A stretch of 64,000 nt of DNA from Mesorhizobium sp. M7A.F.Ca.US.008.03.1.1. Lineage in GTDB: Bacteria; Pseudomonadota; Alphaproteobacteria; Rhizobiales; Rhizobiaceae. A program made the translations under genes and the position numbers. The notes beneath the pieces were generated by a model. It searched no databases. It saw only the letters and a program-made list of their open reading frames with translations, and was not told the origin of the DNA. Shown in pieces: positions 9,531 to 18,912 of this stretch (position 1 is its first letter; every line of letters starts with the position of its first letter). The DNA lies in assembly GCF_003997495.1 (NCBI RefSeq), contig NZ_RZRU01000010.1, positions 76,588 to 140,587 on the forward strand, read 5' to 3'.

Positions 9531-10974
9531 ATGAGGTCGCCCGATCCGAGGAACGGCTGCTCATTCTGATGATCGCGCATGGGTGGGGAGGCGGAACTGA
9601 AGGACGTCGGTGATCAAGCTCTGATGCGCGGGTTGGCTACCGCATTCCCGATTGTGCGTCCGGGGCTGTTCCTATCTTACTGCGGGCGTCGGTCGATTTG
9701 CCGGCCACAAAGCGTCTGACGGGCATTCCCCTGCCGTGGTCCCGCCTCCGCCCATGCGCGATATGTGCGCCATCGCGGCGAGCGATCAGGTGACGCGCGC
9801 CTCCCTTGCGACTGCCCACATAAAGCCGACCAGTTCACGGGCGATCGCGGTGCAGACGACCGTTGTCCGTTTGCCCCGAGCGCTCAGCATGCGGTAGCGG
9901 GCTGTCAGGCGGGACTGCGCCTTCCAGGCGATCTCACGCACCTTCGGTGACGCCTGCTCCAACCGGTATAGCTTCGCCTTCCCGACCTTGGGCGGATGTC
10001 GATAGGTCCAGGCGCTCTCGACCAACATGTGGCGAACCCGACCGTTGCCTGCCTTTGTGATGCCGCCGCGCCGGACTGTCTCCCCGGTTGAGCGCTCGCC
10101 GGGGACCCGACCGAGATATCCCATGAGCTGGCGTGGGCTTTCGAACCGGCTGGCGTCGCCGACTTCGGTGACGAACGTCACGGCGACAATTAGGTCTACC
10201 CCACGCAATGTCTGAAGCGCCCACACGATCGGTGCCAGCGACCAGGCCGGGACGAACTCTTCGATCACACGCTCCAGCCGCTCGACCCGCTCTTTCGAGA
10301 CGCGCACCGCCTCGACCATCTCCTGGAGTGCGATCTGATGCGCGGGATGATCGAACCTTGTTCCTGAAGCCAGCGTAGATAGCGCATCGTCCAGCTCTTC
10401 TTTCGCGGATAGCTACGGCCGTGCTTGAGCATGAATGCGCTCACCTGCTGGCGATGGACCCGCAGCGTCTCGACCGCGCCCGCCCGCGCGCGAACAAGAT
10501 CCCGTATGGACTCGTGCCCTTCATCGGGAACCCACACCGCGGTCAGCTCGCCGGCGCGCAATAGTCGGGCAAGGGAAATGGCGTCTCGACGGTTCGTCTT
10601 CACCCGATCGCCGGGCTTCCTTGGTATCAATGATGGTGCAACCACGGTGCACTCGTGCCCGAGCGACCGGATCAGGCGATAAAGGCCGTACCCGGTCGGC
10701 CCAGCCTCATAGCAGAAATGCACGTAATCAAAGCGGCTGGCGATCCGGCCTATGACCCGCCGCATGCTGGTCGCCGACGCGTCGACCTCACCGAAGAACC
10801 GAACCTCTCCTTCCCGGCCTGCCTCCGCAATCGCAATAGCGTTCTTAAGCTTCGCAACATCGATTCCGACAAATGCTTCTCTATAATCCGCCACGGCTCG
10901 TCCTCCTGTGGTGAGGATCGGCTCGGCCCGTCCGAGCAACCCTCGGACGCGCAGTGTAGGGCGAGCCACCTCAT
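9531..10974. mobile_element. IS110/IS1111-like element inside IS66
   Basis: About 1444 bp between inverted 13-mers, ATGAGGTCGCCCG at 9531-9543 and the inverse of ATGAGGTGGCTCG at 10962-10974 (11 of 13 match). Such short inverted repeats near the ends are typical of the IS1111 branch. It separates the last 26 bp of IS66 from its tnpA leader. Confidence 0.75.
9786..10894 (-). pseudogene. IS110/IS1111-like transposase (one frameshift)
   Basis: GTG start after AGGAGG; begins VADYREAFVGIDVAKLKNAI, the DEDD RuvC-like domain, with KTNRRDAISLARLLRAGEL. After RYLRWLQEQ, near 10345, a single-base indel shifts the frame, and the protein resumes as EMVEAVRVSKERVERLE and the transposase_20 domain (TLRGVDLIVAVTFVTEVGD, GYLGRVPGERSTGE, ITKAGNGRVRHMLVESAW). 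This is a different subfamily from the IS110 gene that flanks the nest. Confidence 0.9.
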
Positions 10975-11000
10975 CGGCAGAGGCGGACATACGGTCTTAC

Positions 11001-11436
11001 TGTCAAGACGCTGACGACCCAGAATCGCCGGGCGCTGCTGACGGCCCTCAAGTCGCTTCAGGAAAAGGCCATCGCCATCGAGAACGACATCCGTGGCCTG
11101 TTTCGTAACTTCGGTCTCAAAGTTGGCATTGTCGACGGCCGGCAAATTCGCGGATCGCATCCGGGACCCTTCCGGTGACATTCCGGAACTCGAGACATCA
11201 TGGAGACGTTGCTCACCGCCCGTCGGAAACTTTGCGAGCAGTTCACGGTGCTACACGAAAGACTGTTGTCGATCGTGAGGGGTGACACGGTTTGCAGGCG
11301 GTTGATGACCGTGCTGGGCGTCGGCCCTATCGTTGCACTGGGTTTCAACGCCACGGTCGATATTCCTGCCCCCTTCAGGAATTCGAAGGACGTGGGGCCG
11401 TATCTCGGTTTGACGCCGCGGTTACATCAATCAGGC
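11001..11436 (+). pseudogene. IS110-family transposase, 3' fragment
   Basis: Continuation of the gene begun at 4245: VKTLTTQNRRALLTALKSLQ, then LFRNFGLKVGIV, then after a frameshift METLLTARRKL, REQFTVLHERLLSIVR and the helix-hairpin-helix region VCRRLMTVLGVGPIVALGF with VGPYLGLTPRLHQSG. It is truncated there, where IS481-like debris starts. The first 8 bp are the right copy of the IS66 target duplication. Confidence 0.9.
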
Positions 11437-11469
11437 TAGGATAATCGCGTCGGCAGGTCAGCCTAGGAA

Positions 11470-11900
11470 GCTTGAATGGGATTGACTTCAACACGCCGAA
11501 TAGACAAGTCCAGGCATTTGGTGGAGCGGATTGAGAGTGAAGCGCTCGGGCTGGGAAGCCCATGCCTTGCAGATGAACTCGTAGGGTGAGACCTTTGAGG
11601 GCCTTCAGCCTGCGGCCGAAATTTGTAGGCCGCAACAAAGTCGGCAAGATGCCGACGCAGTTGGTCATGATCGTCGTAGTGGAAACGCTTGCCCGTCGCG
11701 TCCTTGATGGTGCGGTTCATTCGCTCGACCTAGCCGGTGGTCCAAGTATGCTTTGGCTTCGTGGTTCGAAGCACAGCGCGACGATGCGGCCCCCGAACGT
11801 GCTTGCGGGCTTCCTGGCGCCGCGACGAGCGCTTGCAGGCGCTGACGGTCGCTGGCCAAAACGGTGAAGGGGGATGCTATTGCGCATGCATCTAACTCGC
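11470..11900 (-). pseudogene. IS481/IS3-like integrase-core transposase remnant
   Basis: Pieces of an rve-type C-terminus in two frames: YLDHRLGR, NRTIKDATGKRFHYDDHDQL, RRHLADFVAAYKF, then GRRLKALKGLT. An internal stop and frameshifts make it non-functional. The exact family (IS481 is favoured) rests on recalled sequence and is uncertain. Confidence 0.7.
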
Positions 11901-11956
11901 ACGCCAAACCGCAAAACGGAATCCCGAAATCGGACTCTTTTGATCCGATCAATCCA

Positions 11957-12964
11957 CTATGAGACGCCGATTCCGAAATAGCGGGTGTGGGCGACATTGA
12001 GGATGCGATTGATCAAGCTTACGAAGCTGTGTCCGCCGGCCGTTGCAGCTGTGCCATAACTGGAGTGTATACCAAGGGCCGGCACCGAGTTCATCTCTAG
12101 GACAAACGGTTGGCCTGAGCGATCGATCCGGAAATCGACGCGGGCATAGTCCCGGCAGTGGCAGGCACGGAAGGTCGCAACCGAAATATCCCGTAACATC
12201 GTCTCAAGCCCGCTCTCGATTTTCGCCGGGCAAATCTTGGGCACCGCTGCGGCCGCCACGTACTTCGCATCCCAATTCATAACACGCGTTTCGCGGTCAC
12301 CGAAGTCCTGCTCCACTAGAGGCAAAACTTCGGGCTCCCCGTTTCCGAGCAACGCAACGCAGATTTCCCGCCCCTCGATGTATTCCTCCACTAGCGCATC
12401 CTGAGCATGCTGCGTGACGATCACTTCGACGGCCTGCCGCAACTTAGAGTGTTCATGTATGATCTGCAATCCGAAGCTGCAGTCCTCCTCCCGCGGCTTC
12501 ACTACCACTGGGAATCTCAGGTCGCCGGTGTTCTCGGTGCCGCGACGCATCACGCGAAAGTTCGGAGTCGGCACGCCCTGATCGCGGATGAGCATTTTGG
12601 TAATGACTTTGTCTCCCGTCAGCCCAATCCCGAAGGGGCTACATCCAGTGTATGGAACACCGGCCATCTCAAGCATGGCAGGAACATGAGTGTAACGCTT
12701 TTCGCCCTGAATTCCCTCCGCCAAGTTGAAGACCATTCCCGAGGGGCGACCTTGCGGATCAGGTGGCATGAACCGCTCGAGACTGGCGAGCAGTCCTTTA
12801 TCGCCTTCACACACTACCGTCTCGTGGCCGCCCTCTTGAAGTGCCGCCACCACATCTTCCAACGTGCCGCTATGCGGCCAAGGCTGCGGCGGCTGCGGAC
12901 AAGGCTGACCGAACCGGTTAATCACACCGTTGAAATCACTGTTCGTTACGATGGCTACTCGCAT
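11957..12964 (-). CDS. ATP-grasp ligase, D-Ala-D-Ala ligase-like
   Basis: 335 aa, cytoplasmic. Family members join a carboxylate to an amine through an acyl-phosphate, using ATP. Visible: N-terminal Rossmann-like start MRVAIVTNSDF, MVFNLAEGI with VPYTGCSPFGIGLTGDK (the substrate-lid region of Ddl proteins), the ATP-binding strand FPVVVKPREEDCSFGL, VEEYIEGREI and the metal-binding end ARVDFRIDRSG...VLEMNSVPALG. AAAGGAG precedes the ATG. Standing among hydrolases rather than mur genes, it is unlikely to be the cell-wall enzyme; a dipeptide or amino acid-amide ligase is more likely. Confidence 0.82.
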   Translation of the reverse strand: MRVAIVTNSDFNGVINRFGQPCPQPPQPWPHSGTLEDVVAALQEGGHETVVCEGDKGLLASLERFMPPDPQGRPSGMVFNLAEGIQGEKRYTHVPAMLEMAGVPYTGCSPFGIGLTGDKVITKMLIRDQGVPTPNFRVMRRGTENTGDLRFPVVVKPREEDCSFGLQIIHEHSKLRQAVEVIVTQHAQDALVEEYIEGREICVALLGNGEPEVLPLVEQDFGDRETRVMNWDAKYVAAAAVPKICPAKIESGLETMLRDISVATFRACHCRDYARVDFRIDRSGQPFVLEMNSVPALGIHSSYGTAATAGGHSFVSLINRILNVAHTRYFGIGVS

Positions 12965-13735
12965 GAGCTATCTCCTTTGACGTTTGTCTGCTGTCACGAA
13001 ACCAATGAAAACTGGATGGAGGCCAACCGCTATATCAACATTGACGACCTGCACGAGTACAAGAGGCTCGAAGCACCATGGCTGACCCTTTTCACAACCC
13101 CCTCCACAAACATAGGTCCACCACCCGGTTCCCTCTCCGGTTCCCGACCCTTTCCGCTGGCGGTGCTCTTTTTGCCCAAGTAGCTCGAAAGACGGCGAGT
13201 TGGGTTGCGGTACCATCAATAAAGCCTTATGCAGGGTTTATGCCAAAACAGATGATAACCGGCGGATGAGAGCGCTCCGACGCGAAATGATCGCTTCAAA
13301 AACCGTGCCAACCTCGCAAAATGCACGTCGGCCAGTGCTTTGAGTTTGATATCAAACTTACGGTCATATCAGGTACTAAACTGGCCCGCACAACCACTAT
13401 GTCGCAGGCGCGACAAAATCCGACAGAGATCGTATCCCAGGGGACGAGCGGCGACCCATCCGCAGTCTTTTGACGCTCGCCGGTCCCTTACATCGAGCCC
13501 TGGCGTCCAGAATTGAAGTTGGGCGAAGGCGATCCGCATAATCGTATGCCCGGCCTGGCCGGCTTCAACGTGCGAGCGCTGCAGCAGTTTCAACAATGAT
13601 GGCGAGTCGGCATAAATCTTCTTGAGAGGCTGGCGCTTAATCCCGGAACAAACGCGGCAATCAGCACTTCGCCTTGCTCATTTCGATGACGGCCATAGTG
13701 TTATTGCGCGCTTCAAAAGCTGGACAGCGATTCCG
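12965..13735. other. Non-coding stretch with no recognisable gene
   Basis: About 770 bp. Short frames exist but none resembles a known protein. The IS21-type remnant begins just after it; some of this sequence may be eroded IS DNA. Confidence 0.4.
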
Positions 13736-13739
13736 CTAA

Positions 13740-14110
13740 TTCCCGGACAGCGTTTTCACAAAAGTCCGACAGTTCGTCGAGGTTGGTCCTCGGCAGCCTG
13801 GTTGCTGTAGGGCTGATTGATTTCGGTGTTCTCGGAGTCGGTCAAGAGGGCCGAGGCTTTTTTCTTCGGATGCTCTCGCCCTGAAGGGCGATGCGGTGTG
13901 CATTGTGCACGAGCGGTCGTGTATAGCGTCGGCGACCGTGCTGTCGTTAATAAGGTCGTGCCAGCTTGCCACGGGGACCTGGGCGGTGATCAGGGTGGAT
14001 TTTCTCTGATAGCGCTCCTCGACGATTTTCGAAGAGGTGGAAGCGCTGCTGATCGGAGAGAGCATGGTTGCCGAAGTCGTCGTGGATGAGCCAAGTGGAC
14101 ACGGGTGAGC
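13740..14110 (-). pseudogene. istB: IS21-family helper ATPase IstB, C-terminal remnant
   Basis: [20 protein letters not shown] in one frame and [20 protein letters not shown] plus DSTVADAI in another match the Walker B and sensor region of IstB. The tail ([16 protein letters not shown]) follows after a further shift. The N-terminal Walker A part and istA are absent. Confidence 0.82.
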
Positions 14111-14539
14111 TTGTCGATGAGGCGGGGAAAGGAACCATCGATGCGTCGCTCTCGAACAGGATAACAGTGCGGCTTCGGAAAAGTCCGGACAGGCTTTCCG
14201 GTAATCTCAATGATGAGATCCGCGCCCGCCGTTCCAAAAAAAGGTTCGGCACGAAGCCCGCATTTTTTGCACTGGGCTTACGGCGTGCTGATCCACTGTT
14301 TCGTCATTACTATTCCCGAGCCTTGCAACCGAGCCGGAAGCGTCAGGCGAATGCAGGATTCCTGCGCTCGTAGAGCGTCCCAGCTTGGTCAGCACAACCT
14401 GACGATACGCGCCATCTTGGCGGCAAAGGCATTTGACGCAGCTGAATTGTCACGATCAGACGGCAGTTGGATCCTCATTGGATGGCCAGTGTTGCAAAAA
14501 TCACAGGCTGGAGATCGGACTTGCGCCCTGGTGAATTTC
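14111..14539. other. Stretch without a clear gene
   Basis: About 430 bp. It contains GCATTTGACG (14429-14438), a segment shared with two other upstream regions in this window (44400 and 46958). Otherwise nothing recognised. Confidence 0.35.
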
Positions 14540-14940
14540 CGCCACCGCATCGGGGTCGGTCTTCAACCCGGCAACTTCGACTTCCCAATTATAATAGAGA
14601 CCGCGGCCGGGGCTTTGGCGGAGAGGGTCAGTCCTGGCGATGCCTCTCTCGAGCCGGCCTACATTGCAGCTGCCAGGCGGTTGGTTGAGCGCGGAGCCGT
14701 CGCGATAACCAGGGACTGCGGCTTCAGTATCTGGTGCCAGGCTGCACTGGCCACGTCTGTCAAACTTCCCGTGGCCATGTCGAGCCTGCTACTGGCGCCC
14801 ACGCTCCTCCGGCAGCTTCCGGCCGGCGCAAAGCTCGCCGTCTGGCCGCAGACTCAAGACACTGCGGCGAAGAGCTGCTGGGCATGGATTCATCCGCAGG
14901 GGCAAGAGTAGCCATCGGCGGCATCGAAGGTAATACGCGG
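14540..14940 (+). pseudogene. Aspartate/glutamate (hydantoin) racemase-family remnant
   Basis: In-frame core: FPIIIETAAGALAERV, YIAAARRLVERGAVAITRDC with GFSIWCQAALA and VKLPVAMSSLLLAPTLLRQL, matching the half of Asp/Glu racemase-type folds that carries one catalytic Cys. After AKLAV (about 14843) the frame shifts to LAADSRHCGEELLGM and the gene stops early, without the second half. It sits next to an amidase and an M20 hydrolase, which fits an old amino-acid-amide pathway. Confidence 0.7.
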
Positions 14941-15181
14941 CCGGCTAGTGTTACCGAAATGGAGTCCCCGGGTTGCAGTCTGTGTCGCGACTTCGCGCCG
15001 CACATCCCAAGATTGACGCACTCCTATTTGAATGTACATTGTCCCCGATGGTGACGTCAGCAATCCGTCGTAGGACAGGACTGCCCATCTATGACGCCGC
15101 GCCCCTTTATCGAATGACATTCGCGTCCGTGGCTTGACCGCTTGGAGGCCGTCAGGTGCTTGAGCGCGGCAGTCTCAAGTT

Positions 15182-16615
15182 TTAAGGGGTGGCAGCGTGG
15201 AATCTGCTCCTCGCGAAAGAAGGAAGCCCCAGGCGACTTTCGATCGTATATGCCGCGGCTAGGACGGAGGTGTCGGAATAGCGCGCGCCGACCAGTTGTA
15301 GCCCGACGGGCAGCCCTTGATCATCCAGGCCCGATGGAATCGATGCTGCTGGTTGCTGGGTCAAGTTGAAAGGGTAGGTGAAGGGCGTCCAGTCCACCCA
15401 CCCCTTGTAACTATCATCCGGCACATTTCGCCCGACGGGGAACGGCGCGATAGGCATCGTCGGTGTGACCAAGAGATCGTAATTTTCGTGGAACTTCGCC
15501 ATCAGAGCGGAGAGCTCGAACCGCATCGCCTCAGCTTCCTGAAATTCGGTAAGGGTGATCTTCAGCCCGCGTTCGGCACCTTCCAGAAAGCCAGGATCTA
15601 GTAATTGTCTTTGCTGTTTGTTCATTCGTGACACAATACGGGCGGCGCCAGCGAACCAGAATGTAGAAAACACCTCCACCGGATCCGCAAATCCCGGATT
15701 GACTTCGGCCACCTCGGCCCCAAGAGCTCGAAGCTGGTCGATCGCATTATCGGTAACGTTTTGGATATCTCGCGCCACCTTGACATAGCCGAGGTTCCGA
15801 CTGTAGCCGATCCGCAGGCCCCTGATGGTGGTCTTTGCTGGATCGGGGTCGAGACCTAGGTACGCCGGACCCGCATAGCCATCGCGAGCGTCCTTTCGTG
15901 CAATCACATTCATCATCAGGATCGCATCCGCAACGGTGCGGGTCACCGGCCCCAAATGAGACAGCGTTGTCATGGCGCTAGCTGGCCATTGCGGAACGAT
16001 GCCGAAGGTTGGCTTGAAGCCGAAGGTCCCCGTGAAGCTCGCCGGTATCCGGATTGATCCCCCGCCGTCGCTACCCTGATGAAGAAAGCCAAGGTTGAGC
16101 GCAGCCGCAACTGCCGCCCCTCCCGACGACCCGCCTGGTGTCAGGTCAGGATTCCAGGGATTGCGGGTGATCCCGTAGACCGGGCTGTCTGTTACCCCTT
16201 TCCAGCCAAATTCTGGAGTGGTTGTCTTGCCCAGGATAACGCCACCGGTCTCACGGATACGGGCTGGAACAGGGGCGTCTTCAGTCCAGGGTCCCTCGGT
16301 GCTGCCGGACAATGAGCCACGTCTTGTCGGCCAGCCTCGTGTCAAGGTGAGGTCTTTGATGGTGGCCGGAATGCCATCTAGTACTCCGGCTGGTTCCCCC
16401 TTCATCCATCGACCCTCCGAGGCCCGGGCAGCAGACCTGGCCCCTTCGTGGTCGACGAGGCAAAATGCGTTCAGCGCCGGGTTGTTGGCGTCGATGCGGC
16501 TGAGACAGTCATCGACGACTTCAACAGGCGAGAGCTGCCGCCTTCGGTAGAGTTCCAGGCATTCGCACGCCGACAGACCCTCAAGAGATGTTGGCACGGA
16601 TGAACGAGTTTTCAT
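15182..16615 (-). CDS. Amidase signature (AS) family amidohydrolase
   Basis: 477 aa, normal length. It hydrolyses an amide to acid plus amine or ammonia. The Ser-cisSer-Lys triad is present: Lys87 in PATIKDL, cis-Ser163 in GGSSGG, nucleophile Ser187 in GSDGGGSIRIP. No signal peptide. It is the last of three minus-strand genes (AsnC regulator, M20 hydrolase, amidase), separated from the M20 gene by about 80 bp, so they may share a transcript. Its 5' flank resembles that at 42424. Confidence 0.93.
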   Translation of the reverse strand: MKTRSSVPTSLEGLSACECLELYRRRQLSPVEVVDDCLSRIDANNPALNAFCLVDHEGARSAARASEGRWMKGEPAGVLDGIPATIKDLTLTRGWPTRRGSLSGSTEGPWTEDAPVPARIRETGGVILGKTTTPEFGWKGVTDSPVYGITRNPWNPDLTPGGSSGGAAVAAALNLGFLHQGSDGGGSIRIPASFTGTFGFKPTFGIVPQWPASAMTTLSHLGPVTRTVADAILMMNVIARKDARDGYAGPAYLGLDPDPAKTTIRGLRIGYSRNLGYVKVARDIQNVTDNAIDQLRALGAEVAEVNPGFADPVEVFSTFWFAGAARIVSRMNKQQRQLLDPGFLEGAERGLKITLTEFQEAEAMRFELSALMAKFHENYDLLVTPTMPIAPFPVGRNVPDDSYKGWVDWTPFTYPFNLTQQPAASIPSGLDDQGLPVGLQLVGARYSDTSVLAAAYTIESRLGLPSFARSRFHAATP

Positions 16616-16694
16616 TTTACGAGGTCCGCTACATTCAAGCCTGGCATAAGACGGCAGTTATTCATTCGTTCTGCGGCCCTTGTCAGACCGATCA

Positions 16695-17882
16695 TCAAGA
16701 CGTCGGACGGGATCCCAACGTGTTCTCTACGAGCTTGATCCAGTACGATGTTCCATAAGGAATCGCCTCGTCGTTGAAATTGTAGGCAGGGTGATGCAGG
16801 CCGGCGCTGTCACCGTTCCCGCACCAGACGAAAGCACCCGGCCGCGCCTGCGCCAGGAAGGAGAAATCTTCCCCCCCCATTACCGGTGGCGTCTCGAGCA
16901 CATTGTTTTCACCGGCCACGCCCTTGGCCGCGCTTCTCGCAAGGTCGGTCTGCTGGACCTCATTGAAGAGAATTGCGTCGAAGCTCTGAAATTTAATATC
17001 TATCTTCGCGCCGGTTATCTGGGCGATGCCGGCGACCACTTCGCCCACCCGCTCCTTCACGAACTTGCGCACCTCCGGCTTTAGCGTCCGCATGGTGCCC
17101 ACCAACTCCGCTGTTTGCGGAACGACGGGGACTAGTCTCTGCCCGGACTGGAACTGGTGGAACGAAATTCCTGCCGAGTCGACAGGGTCAATGTTCTGAG
17201 CCAGGATATGCTGCAGGGCCGTCACAAGCTGAGCGCCGACCAGAATCGGATCGATGCATTCATGAGGCCTTCCAGGGTGCCCCCCTCGCCCTTCAATGCT
17301 AATTTCTATGCTATCAGTTGCCGCCATCACTGGACCTTGCCGGATTCCGAAGACACCTACCGGCAAGCCCGGACGATTGTGCATTCCGTAGATGTGCTCG
17401 ATGCCGAACCGCTCCATCAAACCGTCATCTAGCATGGCAACGGCGCCGGTACCGATCTCCTCGGCAGGTTGGAAGATCATGACCGCCGTTCCAGCGAAAT
17501 TCCGAGTATCGGCAAGATAGCGCGCGGCACCCAACAGCATCGCGGTGTGGCCGTCATGCCCACACGCATGCATCAAGCCCTTGTTCTTGGACGCATAGGG
17601 CAGATCGGTCGCTTCGTTGATCGGCAGCGCATCCATGTCAGCGCGCAATCCGATAACCTTTGGGTTACCGTCGCTCACGACGCCGTTGCCCTTGATGACG
17701 CCAACGACGCCGGTTTTGCCGATGCCGGTCGCGACGGCGTCGCAGCCGAATTCGCGCAGGCGCTCGGCGACAAATGCCGAAGTACGGGGGATGTCGAAGC
17801 CCAGTTCGGGATGTGCATGGATGTCCCGGCGCCAAGCCACTATCTCGGGGAGAAACTCTGCGACGCTATTGAGAATTGCCAC
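16695..17882 (-). CDS. M20 family amidohydrolase (hippurate hydrolase-like)
   Basis: 395 aa from a GTG preceded by AAAGGAAAG; an upstream in-frame ATG would add 30 unconserved residues. Zinc-dependent hydrolysis of N-acyl amino acids is the family activity. Visible motifs: RRDIHAHPELGF, GLRADMDALPI, HACGHDGHTAMLLG, FQPAEEIGTGA, GMHNRPGLPVG, the dimerisation-domain GRGGHPGRPHECIDPI and the late MGGEDFSFLAQARPGAF. Close in type to the M20 gene at 47 kb. The 100-bp region upstream (18063-18165) is shared with the AsnC promoter, suggesting direct control by that regulator. Confidence 0.93.
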   Translation of the reverse strand: MAILNSVAEFLPEIVAWRRDIHAHPELGFDIPRTSAFVAERLREFGCDAVATGIGKTGVVGVIKGNGVVSDGNPKVIGLRADMDALPINEATDLPYASKNKGLMHACGHDGHTAMLLGAARYLADTRNFAGTAVMIFQPAEEIGTGAVAMLDDGLMERFGIEHIYGMHNRPGLPVGVFGIRQGPVMAATDSIEISIEGRGGHPGRPHECIDPILVGAQLVTALQHILAQNIDPVDSAGISFHQFQSGQRLVPVVPQTAELVGTMRTLKPEVRKFVKERVGEVVAGIAQITGAKIDIKFQSFDAILFNEVQQTDLARSAAKGVAGENNVLETPPVMGGEDFSFLAQARPGAFVWCGNGDSAGLHHPAYNFNDEAIPYGTSYWIKLVENTLGSRPTS

Positions 17883-18062
17883 GGGGACTTTCCTTTCTTG
17901 CCGGTTGCAGGCGAATTTCACGCTTTGTCCTTGCGAGAGCCGGGAGACCCGTTTCCGCGCTGCCGGGAGCACAGCATCCTCTGTGCGACGTAGGCACCCC
18001 AGCTATTCCGCCGACTGAAGCCGCTCCAATTAGCCGGGGACCGACAATCCTGAATTCCGCTC

Positions 18063-18165
18063 CGCCCAGAATGTAGCAAGTGCCAAAGAGCTTGGTTGCG
18101 CGAAGGGCGCCTTGGTCCCGCAGAATATCATCGTTTTTTGGTCATTGGCGCATAACACCTGCAGG
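18063..18165 (-). promoter_or_regulatory. Duplicated promoter region A, upstream of the M20 gene
   Basis: Aligns over about 100 bp with 18813-18912, upstream of the AsnC gene. Shared blocks are AATGTAGCAAGTGCCAAA (18070-18087), GCAGAA-ATC, CGTTT-TT and GCGCA-AA-ACC-GCA. The conserved edges with variable middles look like regulator and polymerase sites kept by selection. Confidence 0.65.
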
Positions 18166-18291
18166 CTGAGAGGAGGTGCCCTGGTATATATGCGGGACCA
18201 TTCAAAATAGGACAGCCGACATTCAGAAGTGCGGGACAACTGCGACCCGCGGAAGGCGCGTGGTGGTTGCCTGGGCGGGCTCTTTTGAAGG

Positions 18292-18759
18292 CTACTCTTC
18301 AGCAATTGGCAGAGCAAACGACGCCTTGATCCGATCCATTACAACGATTGTCTTGAACCCCTTTACTTCAAGATGTTCGTAAAAAAAACGACGGGTAAAC
18401 GCCTCGTACTCGGCCATGTCCTGAGCAGAGACCGTAATAATAAAATCCGCTTCACCCGTAACGTAGTAAGCGTTCATGATCTCAGGCGTCCGCCGAATTG
18501 CCTGCTTGAAACGATCGATGATATCGGCGCGATCGCGCTCGAGAGTGATGGATACCAGCAGGAGCAGGGGCCGACCGACGGCTTCCGGTGAAACTATGGC
18601 AACGTCCGCTTCGATGACGCCAGCGTCTCGAAGTCGCTTTAATCTCCGCTGACAAGCGGTAGCCGATAGTCCGGCAAGTTCGCCCAATTCCTCTGTCGTA
18701 AGGCGATTGTTGCGCTGCACGACGTTGAGAATCTTCCGGTCAATTCGATCCAGATCCAT
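18292..18759 (-). CDS. Lrp/AsnC family transcriptional regulator
   Basis: 155 aa. N-terminal helix-turn-helix (MDLDRIDRKILNVVQRNNRL, LGELAGLSATACQRRLKRLR) and C-terminal ligand-binding RAM domain (NAYYVTGEADFIITVSAQDM). Such proteins sense amino acids or their breakdown products as octamers. Its own upstream region carries the same 100-bp element as the M20 gene, pointing to autoregulation and control of the M20-amidase pair. DoeX of ectoine degradation belongs to this family. Confidence 0.93.
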   Translation of the reverse strand: MDLDRIDRKILNVVQRNNRLTTEELGELAGLSATACQRRLKRLRDAGVIEADVAIVSPEAVGRPLLLLVSITLERDRADIIDRFKQAIRRTPEIMNAYYVTGEADFIITVSAQDMAEYEAFTRRFFYEHLEVKGFKTIVVMDRIKASFALPIAEE

Positions 18760-18812
18760 TCACAATCTCTGCTCATGATGATATCGGCCAATGCCAAGGC
18801 CGCCAGTCCGTA

Positions 18813-18912
18813 CGTCCAAAATGTAGCAAGTGCCAAACGCCCTCTCGGCGCTAAAGTCGGTCCAAGTCGCAGAAAATCGGCGTTTCTTTCGCCATCTGCG
18901 CACAATACCGGC
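18813..18912 (-). promoter_or_regulatory. Duplicated promoter region B, upstream of the AsnC gene
   Basis: Partner of the region at 18063-18165; AATGTAGCAAGTGCCAAA lies at 18820-18837. On the minus strand it includes TGCTACATT, which resembles an extended -10 element. Confidence 0.65.

Larger units (their letters stand above)
4581..11000. mobile_element. IS66-family element carrying two further insertions
   Basis: Left end GTAAGCGGTATTCTCGG and right end (reverse complement) GTAAGACCGTATGTCCG are imperfect inverted repeats, flanked by 8-bp TGTCAAGA. It holds tnpA, tnpB and tnpC on the minus strand. Subtracting the serine-recombinase element (4821-7256) and the IS1111-like element (9531-10974) leaves about 2.5 kb, the usual size of an IS66 element. 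tnpB and tnpC carry frameshifts, so it is no longer autonomous. Confidence 0.93.
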
